Positions 8,507 to 15,897 of a stretch of DNA of 45,543 nucleotides are shown here, piece after piece. Every line of letters begins with the position of its first letter. Positions within the stretch are counted from its first letter, which is position 1. Source of the DNA: Myxococcaceae bacterium (GTDB lineage: Bacteria; Myxococcota; Myxococcia; Myxococcales; Myxococcaceae); assembly GCA_003818285.1 (NCBI GenBank), contig RPRB01000019.1, forward strand, positions 1 through 45,543. Reading direction: 5' to 3'. The position numbers and the translations under genes were made by a program. A model generated the notes under the pieces. That model was not told the origin of the DNA. It did not search any database and was given only the letters and a program-made list of their open reading frames with translations.

Positions 8507-10555
8507 GTGCGCGAGCTGCTCCCGGACTGGCTGCTCTCGCCCGCCTACGCGTTCCGGCGCGCGTTCCTGCCCCGGCACGGCTCTTTCCGGCTGACCCGCG
8601 ACGGCGAGGGCCCCTTCCGGCTCTCCCCGGCCACGGGGCGGTTGCCGCACGGCCGGGTCCTGCTCCGGCCCTCCGCCTGGCCGACCTGGGATGCGCTCGA
8701 GCTCGAGGGCTCGGTGTGGGTCTCCGGATCCTCCGTCCGCTGGTCGCGTTGGCTCGACCCGCCGGCCACGGGGGAGTCGATGGAGCTCGAGCTCCCCTAC
8801 GGCCTGCGGGACCTCGCGGCGCGGCTGCTGCCCGATCCCCTGGGGATACGCGGACTCGCGCTCGAGCTCGACGAGCTGGGGGCCGTGTGGGCCACCCGCG
8901 CCGCGCTCGCCGACGGACGCGGTGCGGTGCTTCGCGAGCTCCTCCACGCCGCCGACGGCCAGCGCCTGGCCCCCTCGCGGCTCGCGGCGGTGGCCTGGAC
9001 GGTCCGGGAGGGAATCGACGCCGCGGGCTACGCCCGCTGGCTCCGTACCTTCGAGACGCCCTCCGCTCCCGCGCTCGAACGGCTCCGCGCCCGCGCGTTG
9101 AGCTCCGGGCTCCGGGTCAGCATCGTCACTGCCCGGAGGACGGACGGGCCCGAGCTCGCGTCCCAGCTGCCGGGGAAGGTGGAGCTCGTGGGGTCCTTCG
9201 CGGACGCCCGCGGTGACATCCTCGTTCCGCTGGGCACCGGGGTGCGCCTCGCGCCACATGCGCTCCCGACGCTTCTCTGCGTCTTCCAGGAGCGGCCGGC
9301 GGTCACGCTCCTCCACGCCGACCACGATCGCGCGGAGGCAGGCAGCCGGGGCCACCCCGAGCTCAAGCCGGTGCTCGGCCCCGAGCTGTTTCGCAGCCGG
9401 AACGTGCTCCGGGGACTGGTCGCCGTCCGGCGCTCCGGGATGCCGGAGCCGAGCGACCCGAGACTCGACGACGCGGGCCTCTACGCCTGGGGGCTCGCCT
9501 GCACCGCCGGGCTCCTCCCGGAGAGCATCGTGCGTGTGCCGGTCGTTCTCGCGACGCTCGAGGCGCGTCTGGAGATCGACGAGGACGGTGAGCGCACCGC
9601 GCTCGCGCAGCATCTCGGCCGCACGGGAGTCCAGGCCGAGGTGGCCCCGGGCCTCGCCCCCGGCCTGCATCACGTGCGCTACCGCCTGCCTGCGCCCGCT
9701 CCCCGGGTCACCCTCGTCGTGCCGACCCGCAACGCCCGGGCGCTGGTCGAGACCTGCGTGCGGAGCGTCCGGCGACTCACCCGGTACCCGAGCTACGAGA
9801 TCCACCTCGTGGACAACGGCAGCGACGCGCCCGACGCGCTGGCCGCGTTCGACGCCCTGGCGCAGGCCGGGGACGTGGTGCTCCACCGGGACCCGCGGCC
9901 GTTCAACTTCTCGGCGCTGAACAACGCCGCGGTCGGGAGGACCGAGGCCGACGTGGTGTGCCTCATCAACAACGACGTCGAGGCGCTCCACCCCGAGTGG
10001 CTCGAGGAGATGGTCTCGGTGGCGCTGCAGCCGGGCGTGGGTGCCGTCGGCGCGAAGCTCTTCTACCCGGATGGTCGCGTCCAGCACGGCGGCGTCCTGG
10101 TCGGACTGCACGGCGCCGCCGACCACGCCTACGCCGGCGCACCCGGAAATTCTCCGGGCTACGCCCAGCAGCTCCTCGTCCGCCGCGAGGTCTCGGCGGT
10201 CACCGCGGCCTGCCTGGTGGTGCGGCGCGCGCTCTACCTCGAGGTGGGCGGGCTCGACGAGGAGGCGTTCCCGGTCTCCTTCAACGACGTCGACTTCTGC
10301 CTCAAGCTCCGCGAGCGTGGCTACCGCAACGTCTGGACCCCCCACGCCCGTCTCATGCATCACGAGTCCGCCAGCCGGGGCAAGGCGCTCCGGCTCGAGC
10401 AGAAGGCCCGCGCCGACCGCGAGCTGGCCGCGCTCCGCACCCGCTGGGCGGACGCGCTGCTCGACGACCCGTACCACAGCCCCAACCTCTCGCTGAGCTC
10501 GAACGTTCCTCGACTTGCATGGCCTCCGCGAGAGCGGCGGCCCTGGTCCTTCTGA
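8507..10555 (+). CDS. Tandem-module GT2 glycosyltransferase
   Basis: 682 residues from GTG 8507. The C-terminal module (about residues 398-640) is a clear GT2 enzyme: VTLVVPTRNARALVETC, HLVDNGSD, NFSALNNAA, CLINNDVEAL (acidic metal site) and SFNDVDFCLKLRERGYRNVW. The middle part (about residues 190-390) reads like a second, degenerate GT2 copy: TLLHADHDRAEAG sits where related proteins have a YSDED-type site, followed by KPVLGPELFRSRNVL. Residues 1-180 are unassigned. The start is one base after the rfbC stop (TGA C GTG). An in-frame ATG at 8426 would overlap rfbC by 80 bases and is less likely. Probable role: adding a sugar to the surface glycan; the donor is unknown. Confidence 0.85.
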   Translation: MRELLPDWLLSPAYAFRRAFLPRHGSFRLTRDGEGPFRLSPATGRLPHGRVLLRPSAWPTWDALELEGSVWVSGSSVRWSRWLDPPATGESMELELPYGLRDLAARLLPDPLGIRGLALELDELGAVWATRAALADGRGAVLRELLHAADGQRLAPSRLAAVAWTVREGIDAAGYARWLRTFETPSAPALERLRARALSSGLRVSIVTARRTDGPELASQLPGKVELVGSFADARGDILVPLGTGVRLAPHALPTLLCVFQERPAVTLLHADHDRAEAGSRGHPELKPVLGPELFRSRNVLRGLVAVRRSGMPEPSDPRLDDAGLYAWGLACTAGLLPESIVRVPVVLATLEARLEIDEDGERTALAQHLGRTGVQAEVAPGLAPGLHHVRYRLPAPAPRVTLVVPTRNARALVETCVRSVRRLTRYPSYEIHLVDNGSDAPDALAAFDALAQAGDVVLHRDPRPFNFSALNNAAVGRTEADVVCLINNDVEALHPEWLEEMVSVALQPGVGAVGAKLFYPDGRVQHGGVLVGLHGAADHAYAGAPGNSPGYAQQLLVRREVSAVTAACLVVRRALYLEVGGLDEEAFPVSFNDVDFCLKLRERGYRNVWTPHARLMHHESASRGKALRLEQKARADRELAALRTRWADALLDDPYHSPNLSLSSNVPRLAWPPRERRPWSF

Positions 10556-10556
10556 C

Positions 10557-11369
10557 GTGGCCCGCCTCCGGATCGGCATCGTGCTGTTCGAGAGCTCGCG
10601 CGCCGAGCTCGAGCGGCTCGCGCGCTCGCTGAAGGCCGCCGAGTTCCCGCCGGACCTCCGGGTCGAGGTCCGCGCGCTGGACAACTCGCCGGACCGGTCG
10701 CTCGAGCCGGTGGTGCTCGCCCTCCTGGGGCAGGGCACCTACGTCTGGACCGGCGCAAACCGCGGCTTCGGCGCCACGCACAACCTCGGGATGCACGATG
10801 CCTTCTCGGCCGGCGCCGACGGCTACCTCTGCCTCAATCCCGACGCCGTGCTCCACCCCCGCTGCCTCCGGGAGCTGTGGACCACGGCGACCCTGCCCGA
10901 CACCGGGCTGGTCGACGCCCGCACCTTCCCCGAGGAGCACGCGAAGCCGTACGACCCGGAGACCGGCGACACCCCCTGGTGCACCGGCACCGCGCTGCTC
11001 GTCCGTCCCGCGGCCTTCGCCGCCACCGGTGGCTTCGATGAGGGCCTTTTCATGTACGGGGAGGACGTGGATCTCTCCTGGCGCGTCCGCGCGGCCGGCC
11101 TCGGCGTCCGGACCGCGCCCGGCGCCCTGGTCCACCACTGGGTCGAGCACCGCCCGCTCACCCGGGAGCGAGAGCTGCGCGTGCTCCGGAGCGCCGCCTA
11201 CCTCGGGCGGAAGTGGGGCGACGATCGCTTCGCCGAGCAGTACGAGCGACTCTACCGGGTGCGCGCCGGGCGGGAGCCGGTGCTCGAGCCGCCGCCGCCC
11301 GTGCCCCCTGCCACCCGCCGCTTCGCGGACCTCGCGCACGGCGTGCGCTTCGCGAGGTCGCGCTGGTGA
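10557..11369 (+). CDS. GT2 family glycosyltransferase (rhamnosyltransferase-like)
   Basis: 270 residues from GTG 10557, again one base after the preceding stop (TGA C GTG). It is a compact GT-A enzyme: RIGIVLFESS strand 1, ALDNSPD, GANRGFGATHNLG, CLNPDAVLHP (the DxD-equivalent position is NPDA) and LFMYGEDVDLSWRVRAAG. This pattern is shared with WbbL/RfbF-type rhamnosyltransferases and COG1216. The nearby dTDP-rhamnose genes make L-rhamnose a reasonable donor, but that is inference. An alternative ATG at 10515 lies inside the previous gene. The stop overlaps the next gene's GTG. Confidence 0.85.
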   Translation: MARLRIGIVLFESSRAELERLARSLKAAEFPPDLRVEVRALDNSPDRSLEPVVLALLGQGTYVWTGANRGFGATHNLGMHDAFSAGADGYLCLNPDAVLHPRCLRELWTTATLPDTGLVDARTFPEEHAKPYDPETGDTPWCTGTALLVRPAAFAATGGFDEGLFMYGEDVDLSWRVRAAGLGVRTAPGALVHHWVEHRPLTRERELRVLRSAAYLGRKWGDDRFAEQYERLYRVRAGREPVLEPPPPVPPATRRFADLAHGVRFARSRW

Positions 11370-12118
11370 GCCCGGCTCCCCGAGTCCACGTCCACCTCAT
11401 CTCCTGGACCGACGAGCCGTGGGATCTCGAGGAAAGCCTCTTCTCGCTGGTCACCCAGGAAGGCGTGACGGGCACGGTCTCCGTGTCCGTCCCTCCGTCG
11501 CTCGAAGCGCACGCTCGCGATGCCTGTGCCAGGCTCGCTCGCCTCGGGGGTGCGGTCGAGCTCCGGCCGGGCACGCCCCCGCGCTGGGCCCCCGAGGCCG
11601 AGGCGGTCACGGTCTGGGTCGCGGGCACGGTCGCCACTCCGGACCATCTCGCTCGCGCGCTCTCCTCGAGCGGAGCGGCGGGCGCCCTCGTCGTCGCTCC
11701 CGCTCGCCGCGTCCTCCGCCGACCCGTCCCCGGGCGCCCGCCGTACGTGGTGAGCAAGACCCGGCGCTTCACCTCGTCGATGCCCTTCCTGGCCGAGCTC
11801 GAGCGCGATCCAGCCTTCCTGGGCCGATGCCTCGTCCCCGCCGCCCATGCTCCGGGCTGGCTGCCCGGCCCCCCCGAGGAGCACCGCCGCTGGGCCGCGG
11901 AGGCCTGGGCCGCCGGATCCGTCACCCGCGTCCCGGGTCCCCCGGCGGTGGATCTCCCGGATCTGCGCCCGGACCGAAGACTCCGCTCGGCCGACGACCT
12001 GCGCGATACCCTGGCCGACCTGCGCTACCAGGGACCCCGCTGGCTCGAGCGCCGCGCGCTACTCGTCTTCGACCGCCTCCGCGGGCTCTACCACCGCCTC
12101 CGTAACGGGGATCACTGA
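11366..12118 (+). CDS. Unidentified GT-locus protein with a GT-A-like N-terminus
   Basis: 250 residues from GTG 11366, overlapping the preceding GT2 gene by GTGA. I do not recognise a named family. The first 90 residues (VHVHLISWTDEPWDLEESL, then SVSVPPSLEAHARDACARL) look like the opening strand-helix units of a GT-A glycosyltransferase, but no DxD-type acidic site is evident. YVVSKTRRF near residue 128 is a possible phosphate-binding basic patch. It closes the plus-strand operon and its last 7 bases overlap the 3' end of the convergent membrane-protein gene. It may be an inactive or accessory glycosyltransferase partner; function not assigned. Confidence 0.65.
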   Translation: MSPAPRVHVHLISWTDEPWDLEESLFSLVTQEGVTGTVSVSVPPSLEAHARDACARLARLGGAVELRPGTPPRWAPEAEAVTVWVAGTVATPDHLARALSSSGAAGALVVAPARRVLRRPVPGRPPYVVSKTRRFTSSMPFLAELERDPAFLGRCLVPAAHAPGWLPGPPEEHRRWAAEAWAAGSVTRVPGPPAVDLPDLRPDRRLRSADDLRDTLADLRYQGPRWLERRALLVFDRLRGLYHRLRNGDH

Positions 12119-13461
12119 GGCTGGAAGAGGTTCAGGCGCCGGGCCTCGAGGAAGTCGAGCTTCTCCTGCATCCGCGTCGCGGGAGGATCCGGGTACACCG
12201 GAAAGGCGGTGTCGCCGTCACAGAGGTGGATGTCGTGCCGCTGCCGGTAGCACGCCGCCCAGCGCCGCTTCCCATCGGCATACCGCTGCCCCATCACCTC
12301 CTCGCCGCGGACGTTGAACGTGCGCAGCGTGATCAGCACCAGCACCGGGGAGAGGACGGCCCACCGCGCCGACGCCCGCGCCCGGGTCCGCGCCGCGATG
12401 ACCACCGCCACCCAGCCGGGAACCACGTAGGGGACGTAGCGTGCCGACCCGGCGCTTCCGGGCCCCAGGCACACCCGGCCCACGGCCGTGTTCAGAGCGA
12501 AGAGGCAGCTGAACCCCAGCAGCAGGGCCAGCACCCGACCTGCCGGCTCGTCCCGCCGGAACAGCCGCAGGAGGGCCCAGGCACAGAGAGCCAGGACGCC
12601 CAGGGCCACGCCACGCGCGAGCCACGTCCGCACACCGCCGAGTCGGTGCATCCCCAGGGGGCGCGCGAGCACGAAGCCGAGATAGTCGAGGTACTCCAGC
12701 GGGCGTGGGTGAGGAAACCGGAAGCACTCCACCGCGGGGACGAAGCGCCAGTTCAAGAAGAAGGCCGCCAGGGCTGCGGCGGACAGGACGAGGCCGAGCA
12801 CGGCCGCCCACCGGCGGCGCACGTCTCTGCCGGCGTGAACCCACTCGGAGAGGAACAGCAACGGGTTCACCAGTCCGGCGAAGAAGCCGAAGCCGGTGAA
12901 GGTGGCCAGCCCACCGACGACCCCGCAGGCAACCGCCCGCTGCACGGGCTCCCGTCGTGTCCACGCGAGCGCCAGCACGAAGATCAACGCCATCGGGATG
13001 GGCCCGTGCGCGGGATTGGAGGTGCCGACGAAGAGCTCCTCCAGCCCGCCACCGAGGCAGAGCAGGGGAGCTGCGACGTCGGTCCATGAGGGTGAGCCCG
13101 TCGTCCGGCGGACCGTGGCCCAGGCGAGGGCCGCGGCCGCGATGACGATCGACGCCGAGACCAGCGCCTCCGCCCGGGTGCTCCACCCGGTCGCCGGAAG
13201 CACCCACGCGAGCAGGAGGCCCCCCAGGCCCTGACGATGCGGCCCGTGCTGCAGATCGAACTGCGCCCAGACTCCCGCTCCCCGGAACAGCGGATCGAGG
13301 AAGTCCCACTGGTCCCAGTAGAGGACGTCCACCGCGTGGCGCTGCACGTACAGCAGGAGCCGGACCGCCAGCGCGGCGAGGACCACCAGCGGCAGGGCCC
13401 AGGCGAGGACCTCTCCCGCTCCCCGGCGGCGACTCAGCCCGCCGTCGGCTCGATCGACCAT
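12112..13461 (-). CDS. Polytopic membrane protein of the polysaccharide export operon
   Basis: 449 residues with about nine or ten hydrophobic segments, the first near residue 18 (LAWALPLVVLAALAVRLLL). A conserved-looking first loop contains YWDQWDFLDP and LQHGPHRQG, acidic and His residues placed as in the first periplasmic loop of GT-C type glycosyltransferases. The C-terminal 60 residues are soluble and contain two Cys. It is last in the minus-strand operon; ATG 13461 lies 28 bases inside wzt. It could be a lipid-linked glycosyltransferase that decorates the exported chain, or a polymer-modifying membrane enzyme. The family was not identified, and the GT-C idea is inference. Confidence 0.7.
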   Translation of the reverse strand: MVDRADGGLSRRRGAGEVLAWALPLVVLAALAVRLLLYVQRHAVDVLYWDQWDFLDPLFRGAGVWAQFDLQHGPHRQGLGGLLLAWVLPATGWSTRAEALVSASIVIAAAALAWATVRRTTGSPSWTDVAAPLLCLGGGLEELFVGTSNPAHGPIPMALIFVLALAWTRREPVQRAVACGVVGGLATFTGFGFFAGLVNPLLFLSEWVHAGRDVRRRWAAVLGLVLSAAALAAFFLNWRFVPAVECFRFPHPRPLEYLDYLGFVLARPLGMHRLGGVRTWLARGVALGVLALCAWALLRLFRRDEPAGRVLALLLGFSCLFALNTAVGRVCLGPGSAGSARYVPYVVPGWVAVVIAARTRARASARWAVLSPVLVLITLRTFNVRGEEVMGQRYADGKRRWAACYRQRHDIHLCDGDTAFPVYPDPPATRMQEKLDFLEARRLNLFQPQ

Positions 13462-14687
13462 CGATGCACCGGCGCCAGCAGCCCCGACGAGTCCTGCGCC
13501 CGCACCGCGAACCCGTGCAGCCCCCGGTGCACGTCGTACACCGCGCCGCCGGCGTTCCCGAGCGACAGGTCCACCAGGTAGTTGCCGTCCCCAAGGCCGA
13601 GCCGCGGCATCTCCAGCGTGAGCGTCGCCGCCTCCGAGTCCGGCAGCTTCTCGGTCGTGCTCCACACCAGCGTTCCGCCGTCGGTGCGGAGGCTCAGCTC
13701 GAGCTGCGGGGCCTCCACCGCCCCGTACCGCCGGTAGCGAGCCAGCAGCCGAAACGGTGCATCCGCCGAGAAGACGTGCTGGGGCCCGTCCCGGCCACGG
13801 ATCTCCACCCCGCTCAGCTCCGCCGCGAAGCTTCCCCACCGTCGCCCGGGCTCCGCCGGGGGGCCGGAGCGCGGCTGCACCGGAACCGCCGCGCGGGGCA
13901 CGTGCTGCTCCAGTCCCGCGACCTCGGCCTCGGCCACCGCCGCCCGGTACGCCGCCACCACGTCCACCGGGTTTCCCGAGACCTTGAGCTCTCCCGCATC
14001 GAGCCAGGCCGCCTGGTCGCACCGGCGCTGCAGCGTCCCCAGGTCGTGGGTGACGAGGAGGATGGTCTTCCCCGCCTTCCGGAACTCCTCCATCTTCGCC
14101 GCGCTCTTCCGGCCGAAGTGCTCGTCCCCCACGCTGAGGATCTCGTCGATGAGGAGGATCTCCGGATCCACGTGGGTCGCCACGGCGAAGGCCAGCCGGG
14201 CGTACATCCCGCTGGAGTAGGTGCGCACCGGCTCGTCGATGAAGTCTCCGAGCTCGGAGAACTCGATGATCTCCTCCATCCGACCGCGGATCTCCCGCCG
14301 AGACATCCCGAGGATGATCCCGTTCACGAAGATGTTCTCCCGCCCCGAGAAGTCGGGGTGGAAGCCGGCCCCCAGCTCGAGCAGCGCCGAGATCCGGCCG
14401 TGGACCTCCACCGTCCCGCTGGTGGGGGTGTAGATGCCGGTCACCAGCTTGAGCAAGGTGGACTTCCCCGAACCGTTCCGCCCCACCAGCCCGAACGTCC
14501 TTCCCCGCGGCACCGACAGGGAGACGTTGCGCAGCGCCGGGATGATCGACGACGGGGCCTCGGGCCGCTTCTGTCGCTTCAGCCAGCGGACCAGCTCGCT
14601 CTTCAGCGTGGTGTGCTCCCGCCGGATGGTGCTCTTCCGGAAGCTCTTGCTCACCCCGGTGAGCACGATGGCGTTGGTGGTGGACAT
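13434..14687 (-). CDS. wzt: Polysaccharide ABC exporter ATPase with C-terminal glycan-binding extension
   Basis: 417 residues. Residues about 1-250 form the nucleotide-binding domain: Walker A GRNGSGKST near 68, signature YSSGMYARLAFA near 156, Walker B ILLIDEI near 176 and the switch His in LVTHDLG near 211. Residues about 280-417 are a beta-rich extension (FRLLARYRRYG, LVWSTTEKLPD, GLGDGNYLVDLSL) matching the Wzt C-terminal domain. In E. coli O9a that domain recognises the modified non-reducing end of the glycan. Its start shares one base with the wzm stop (TGATG), so both subunits are coupled. It energises export of lipid-linked polymer across the inner membrane. An in-frame extension upstream would only translate wzm out of frame. 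Confidence 0.93.
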   Translation of the reverse strand: MSTTNAIVLTGVSKSFRKSTIRREHTTLKSELVRWLKRQKRPEAPSSIIPALRNVSLSVPRGRTFGLVGRNGSGKSTLLKLVTGIYTPTSGTVEVHGRISALLELGAGFHPDFSGRENIFVNGIILGMSRREIRGRMEEIIEFSELGDFIDEPVRTYSSGMYARLAFAVATHVDPEILLIDEILSVGDEHFGRKSAAKMEEFRKAGKTILLVTHDLGTLQRRCDQAAWLDAGELKVSGNPVDVVAAYRAAVAEAEVAGLEQHVPRAAVPVQPRSGPPAEPGRRWGSFAAELSGVEIRGRDGPQHVFSADAPFRLLARYRRYGAVEAPQLELSLRTDGGTLVWSTTEKLPDSEAATLTLEMPRLGLGDGNYLVDLSLGNAGGAVYDVHRGLHGFAVRAQDSSGLLAPVHRWSIEPTAG

Positions 14688-15466
14688 CAGACGAGCTCCG
14701 CGAACTCCTCGCGCCGCCGCTCGAACACCCGCGCCGCGATGGCCAGCAGCACCACCGAGCCCAGCGCCACGACTGCCAGCCCCCGCGGGTGCGGCCAGCG
14801 GTGCTCGTAGAAGATGCCCTGGTACGAGGTGGTGATCACCGCCATCGGATTCGCGATCAGGTAGAGTCGCCGGTACGGCTCGGGCACGGCGTTGGGGACG
14901 TAGAGCACCGGGGTCACGAAGAACCAGAGGGTCAGCACGTTGGCCACGATGTGCTGCAGGTCCCGGAAGCGCACGTTGAGCGCCGAGATCACGAACGTCA
15001 CCCCCAGCGTGAACACCAGCTGGACCAGCAGCACCACCGGGAACGCCAGGGCGTGGACGTCCGGCCAGATCCCCACCAGCCCTCCCAGCCCCACCATCAG
15101 CGGGAGGGAGAGCAGGTAGTTGACCAGGTTCGTCGCCACCACCGTCGTCGGAAGCACCTGGGCGGGGAAGCGCACCTTGGTCAGCAGATCCCGCCGGTCG
15201 CTGATGGTGCTCGCGCCGCTCCCGACCGATGTGGAGAACCACAGCCACGGCAGGAGCCCCACGAAGATGAAGTAGGTGTAGTGGGGGATGTTGCTCCGCT
15301 GGATGATGCCGAAGACCAGCCCATACACCGCCATCAGCAGCAGCGGGTTGACGAACGTCCAGAGGAAGCCCAGCGCCGAGCCCCGGTAGCGCGCCTTCAG
15401 CTCGCGCTGGGTGAGGTTCCAGAGCAGCGCCCGGTACTGCCAGAGCTCCCGCAGGTTGCGGATCAT
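14687..15466 (-). CDS. wzm: Polysaccharide ABC exporter permease
   Basis: 259 residues, normal for the ABC-2 type permease family. After an amphipathic N-terminus (LWNLTQRELKARYRGSALG, a signature of Wzm/TagG proteins) six hydrophobic segments are visible, beginning FLWTFVNPLLLMAVYGLVF and ending VALGSVVLLAIAARVF. Together with Wzt it forms the channel for an undecaprenyl-linked O-antigen or teichoic-acid-like polymer. Its start overlaps the stop of the small coiled-coil gene (ATGA) and its stop overlaps wzt, so the whole operon is tightly coupled. Confidence 0.93.
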   Translation of the reverse strand: MIRNLRELWQYRALLWNLTQRELKARYRGSALGFLWTFVNPLLLMAVYGLVFGIIQRSNIPHYTYFIFVGLLPWLWFSTSVGSGASTISDRRDLLTKVRFPAQVLPTTVVATNLVNYLLSLPLMVGLGGLVGIWPDVHALAFPVVLLVQLVFTLGVTFVISALNVRFRDLQHIVANVLTLWFFVTPVLYVPNAVPEPYRRLYLIANPMAVITTSYQGIFYEHRWPHPRGLAVVALGSVVLLAIAARVFERRREEFAELV

Positions 15467-15897
15467 CCGCGGCGCTTCCTCCGGGGCTTCCGCGGAGCCA
15501 AAAGGGCGGCCCGGTCGCCGTTTCGCTGCGCCGCCTCCAGCGCCTCCAGCCGGGCCCGGAGCTGGATCACCTCCGCGGACAGCTGAGCGTCCGCCTCCCG
15601 GACCCGGGCGTTGAAGCGTCGCTGGCGCTCCAGCACCTCGTCGATGAGCGACTGGCAGGCGAGACGGAACACCCGGCGGACGAGGGAGGCCGGCGCTCCG
15701 CGCTCCGTGGCCGGGATGGGCACCGTCGGGTCCTCGTCCTCCTCCAGCGCGCGGACCAGAAAGGAGAGCGGCTCCAGCACCGGCTCGGGCTCGGCCTCCA
15801 CCGGGAGCGCCTCGTCGCGGATGCCGCGGGCCTCGAGCCGTTCGCGCGCCGCCCGGAGCAGGGCGCCGGCGTCGATGTCGCGTCCGAGCAGCTTCAT
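15463..15897 (-). CDS. Small coiled-coil protein between a GT4 gene and wzm
   Basis: 144 residues, soluble, with four-base ATGA overlaps at both ends (GT4 gene upstream, wzm downstream). The N-terminal half is acidic (ALEEDEDPTVPIP); the C-terminal half has a heptad pattern, SLIDEVLERQRRFNARV followed by LRARLEALEAAQRN, and ends in a basic tail (RKPRRKRRG). The RQRRFN segment resembles short helical regions found at the N-termini of some O-antigen methyltransferases and glycosyltransferases. I do not recognise an enzyme domain. Its position suggests an adaptor or scaffold linking glycan synthesis to the exporter. Start ATG 15897 gives the overlap; longer forms would run into the upstream gene. 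Confidence 0.7.
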   Translation of the reverse strand: MKLLGRDIDAGALLRAARERLEARGIRDEALPVEAEPEPVLEPLSFLVRALEEDEDPTVPIPATERGAPASLVRRVFRLACQSLIDEVLERQRRFNARVREADAQLSAEVIQLRARLEALEAAQRNGDRAALLAPRKPRRKRRG

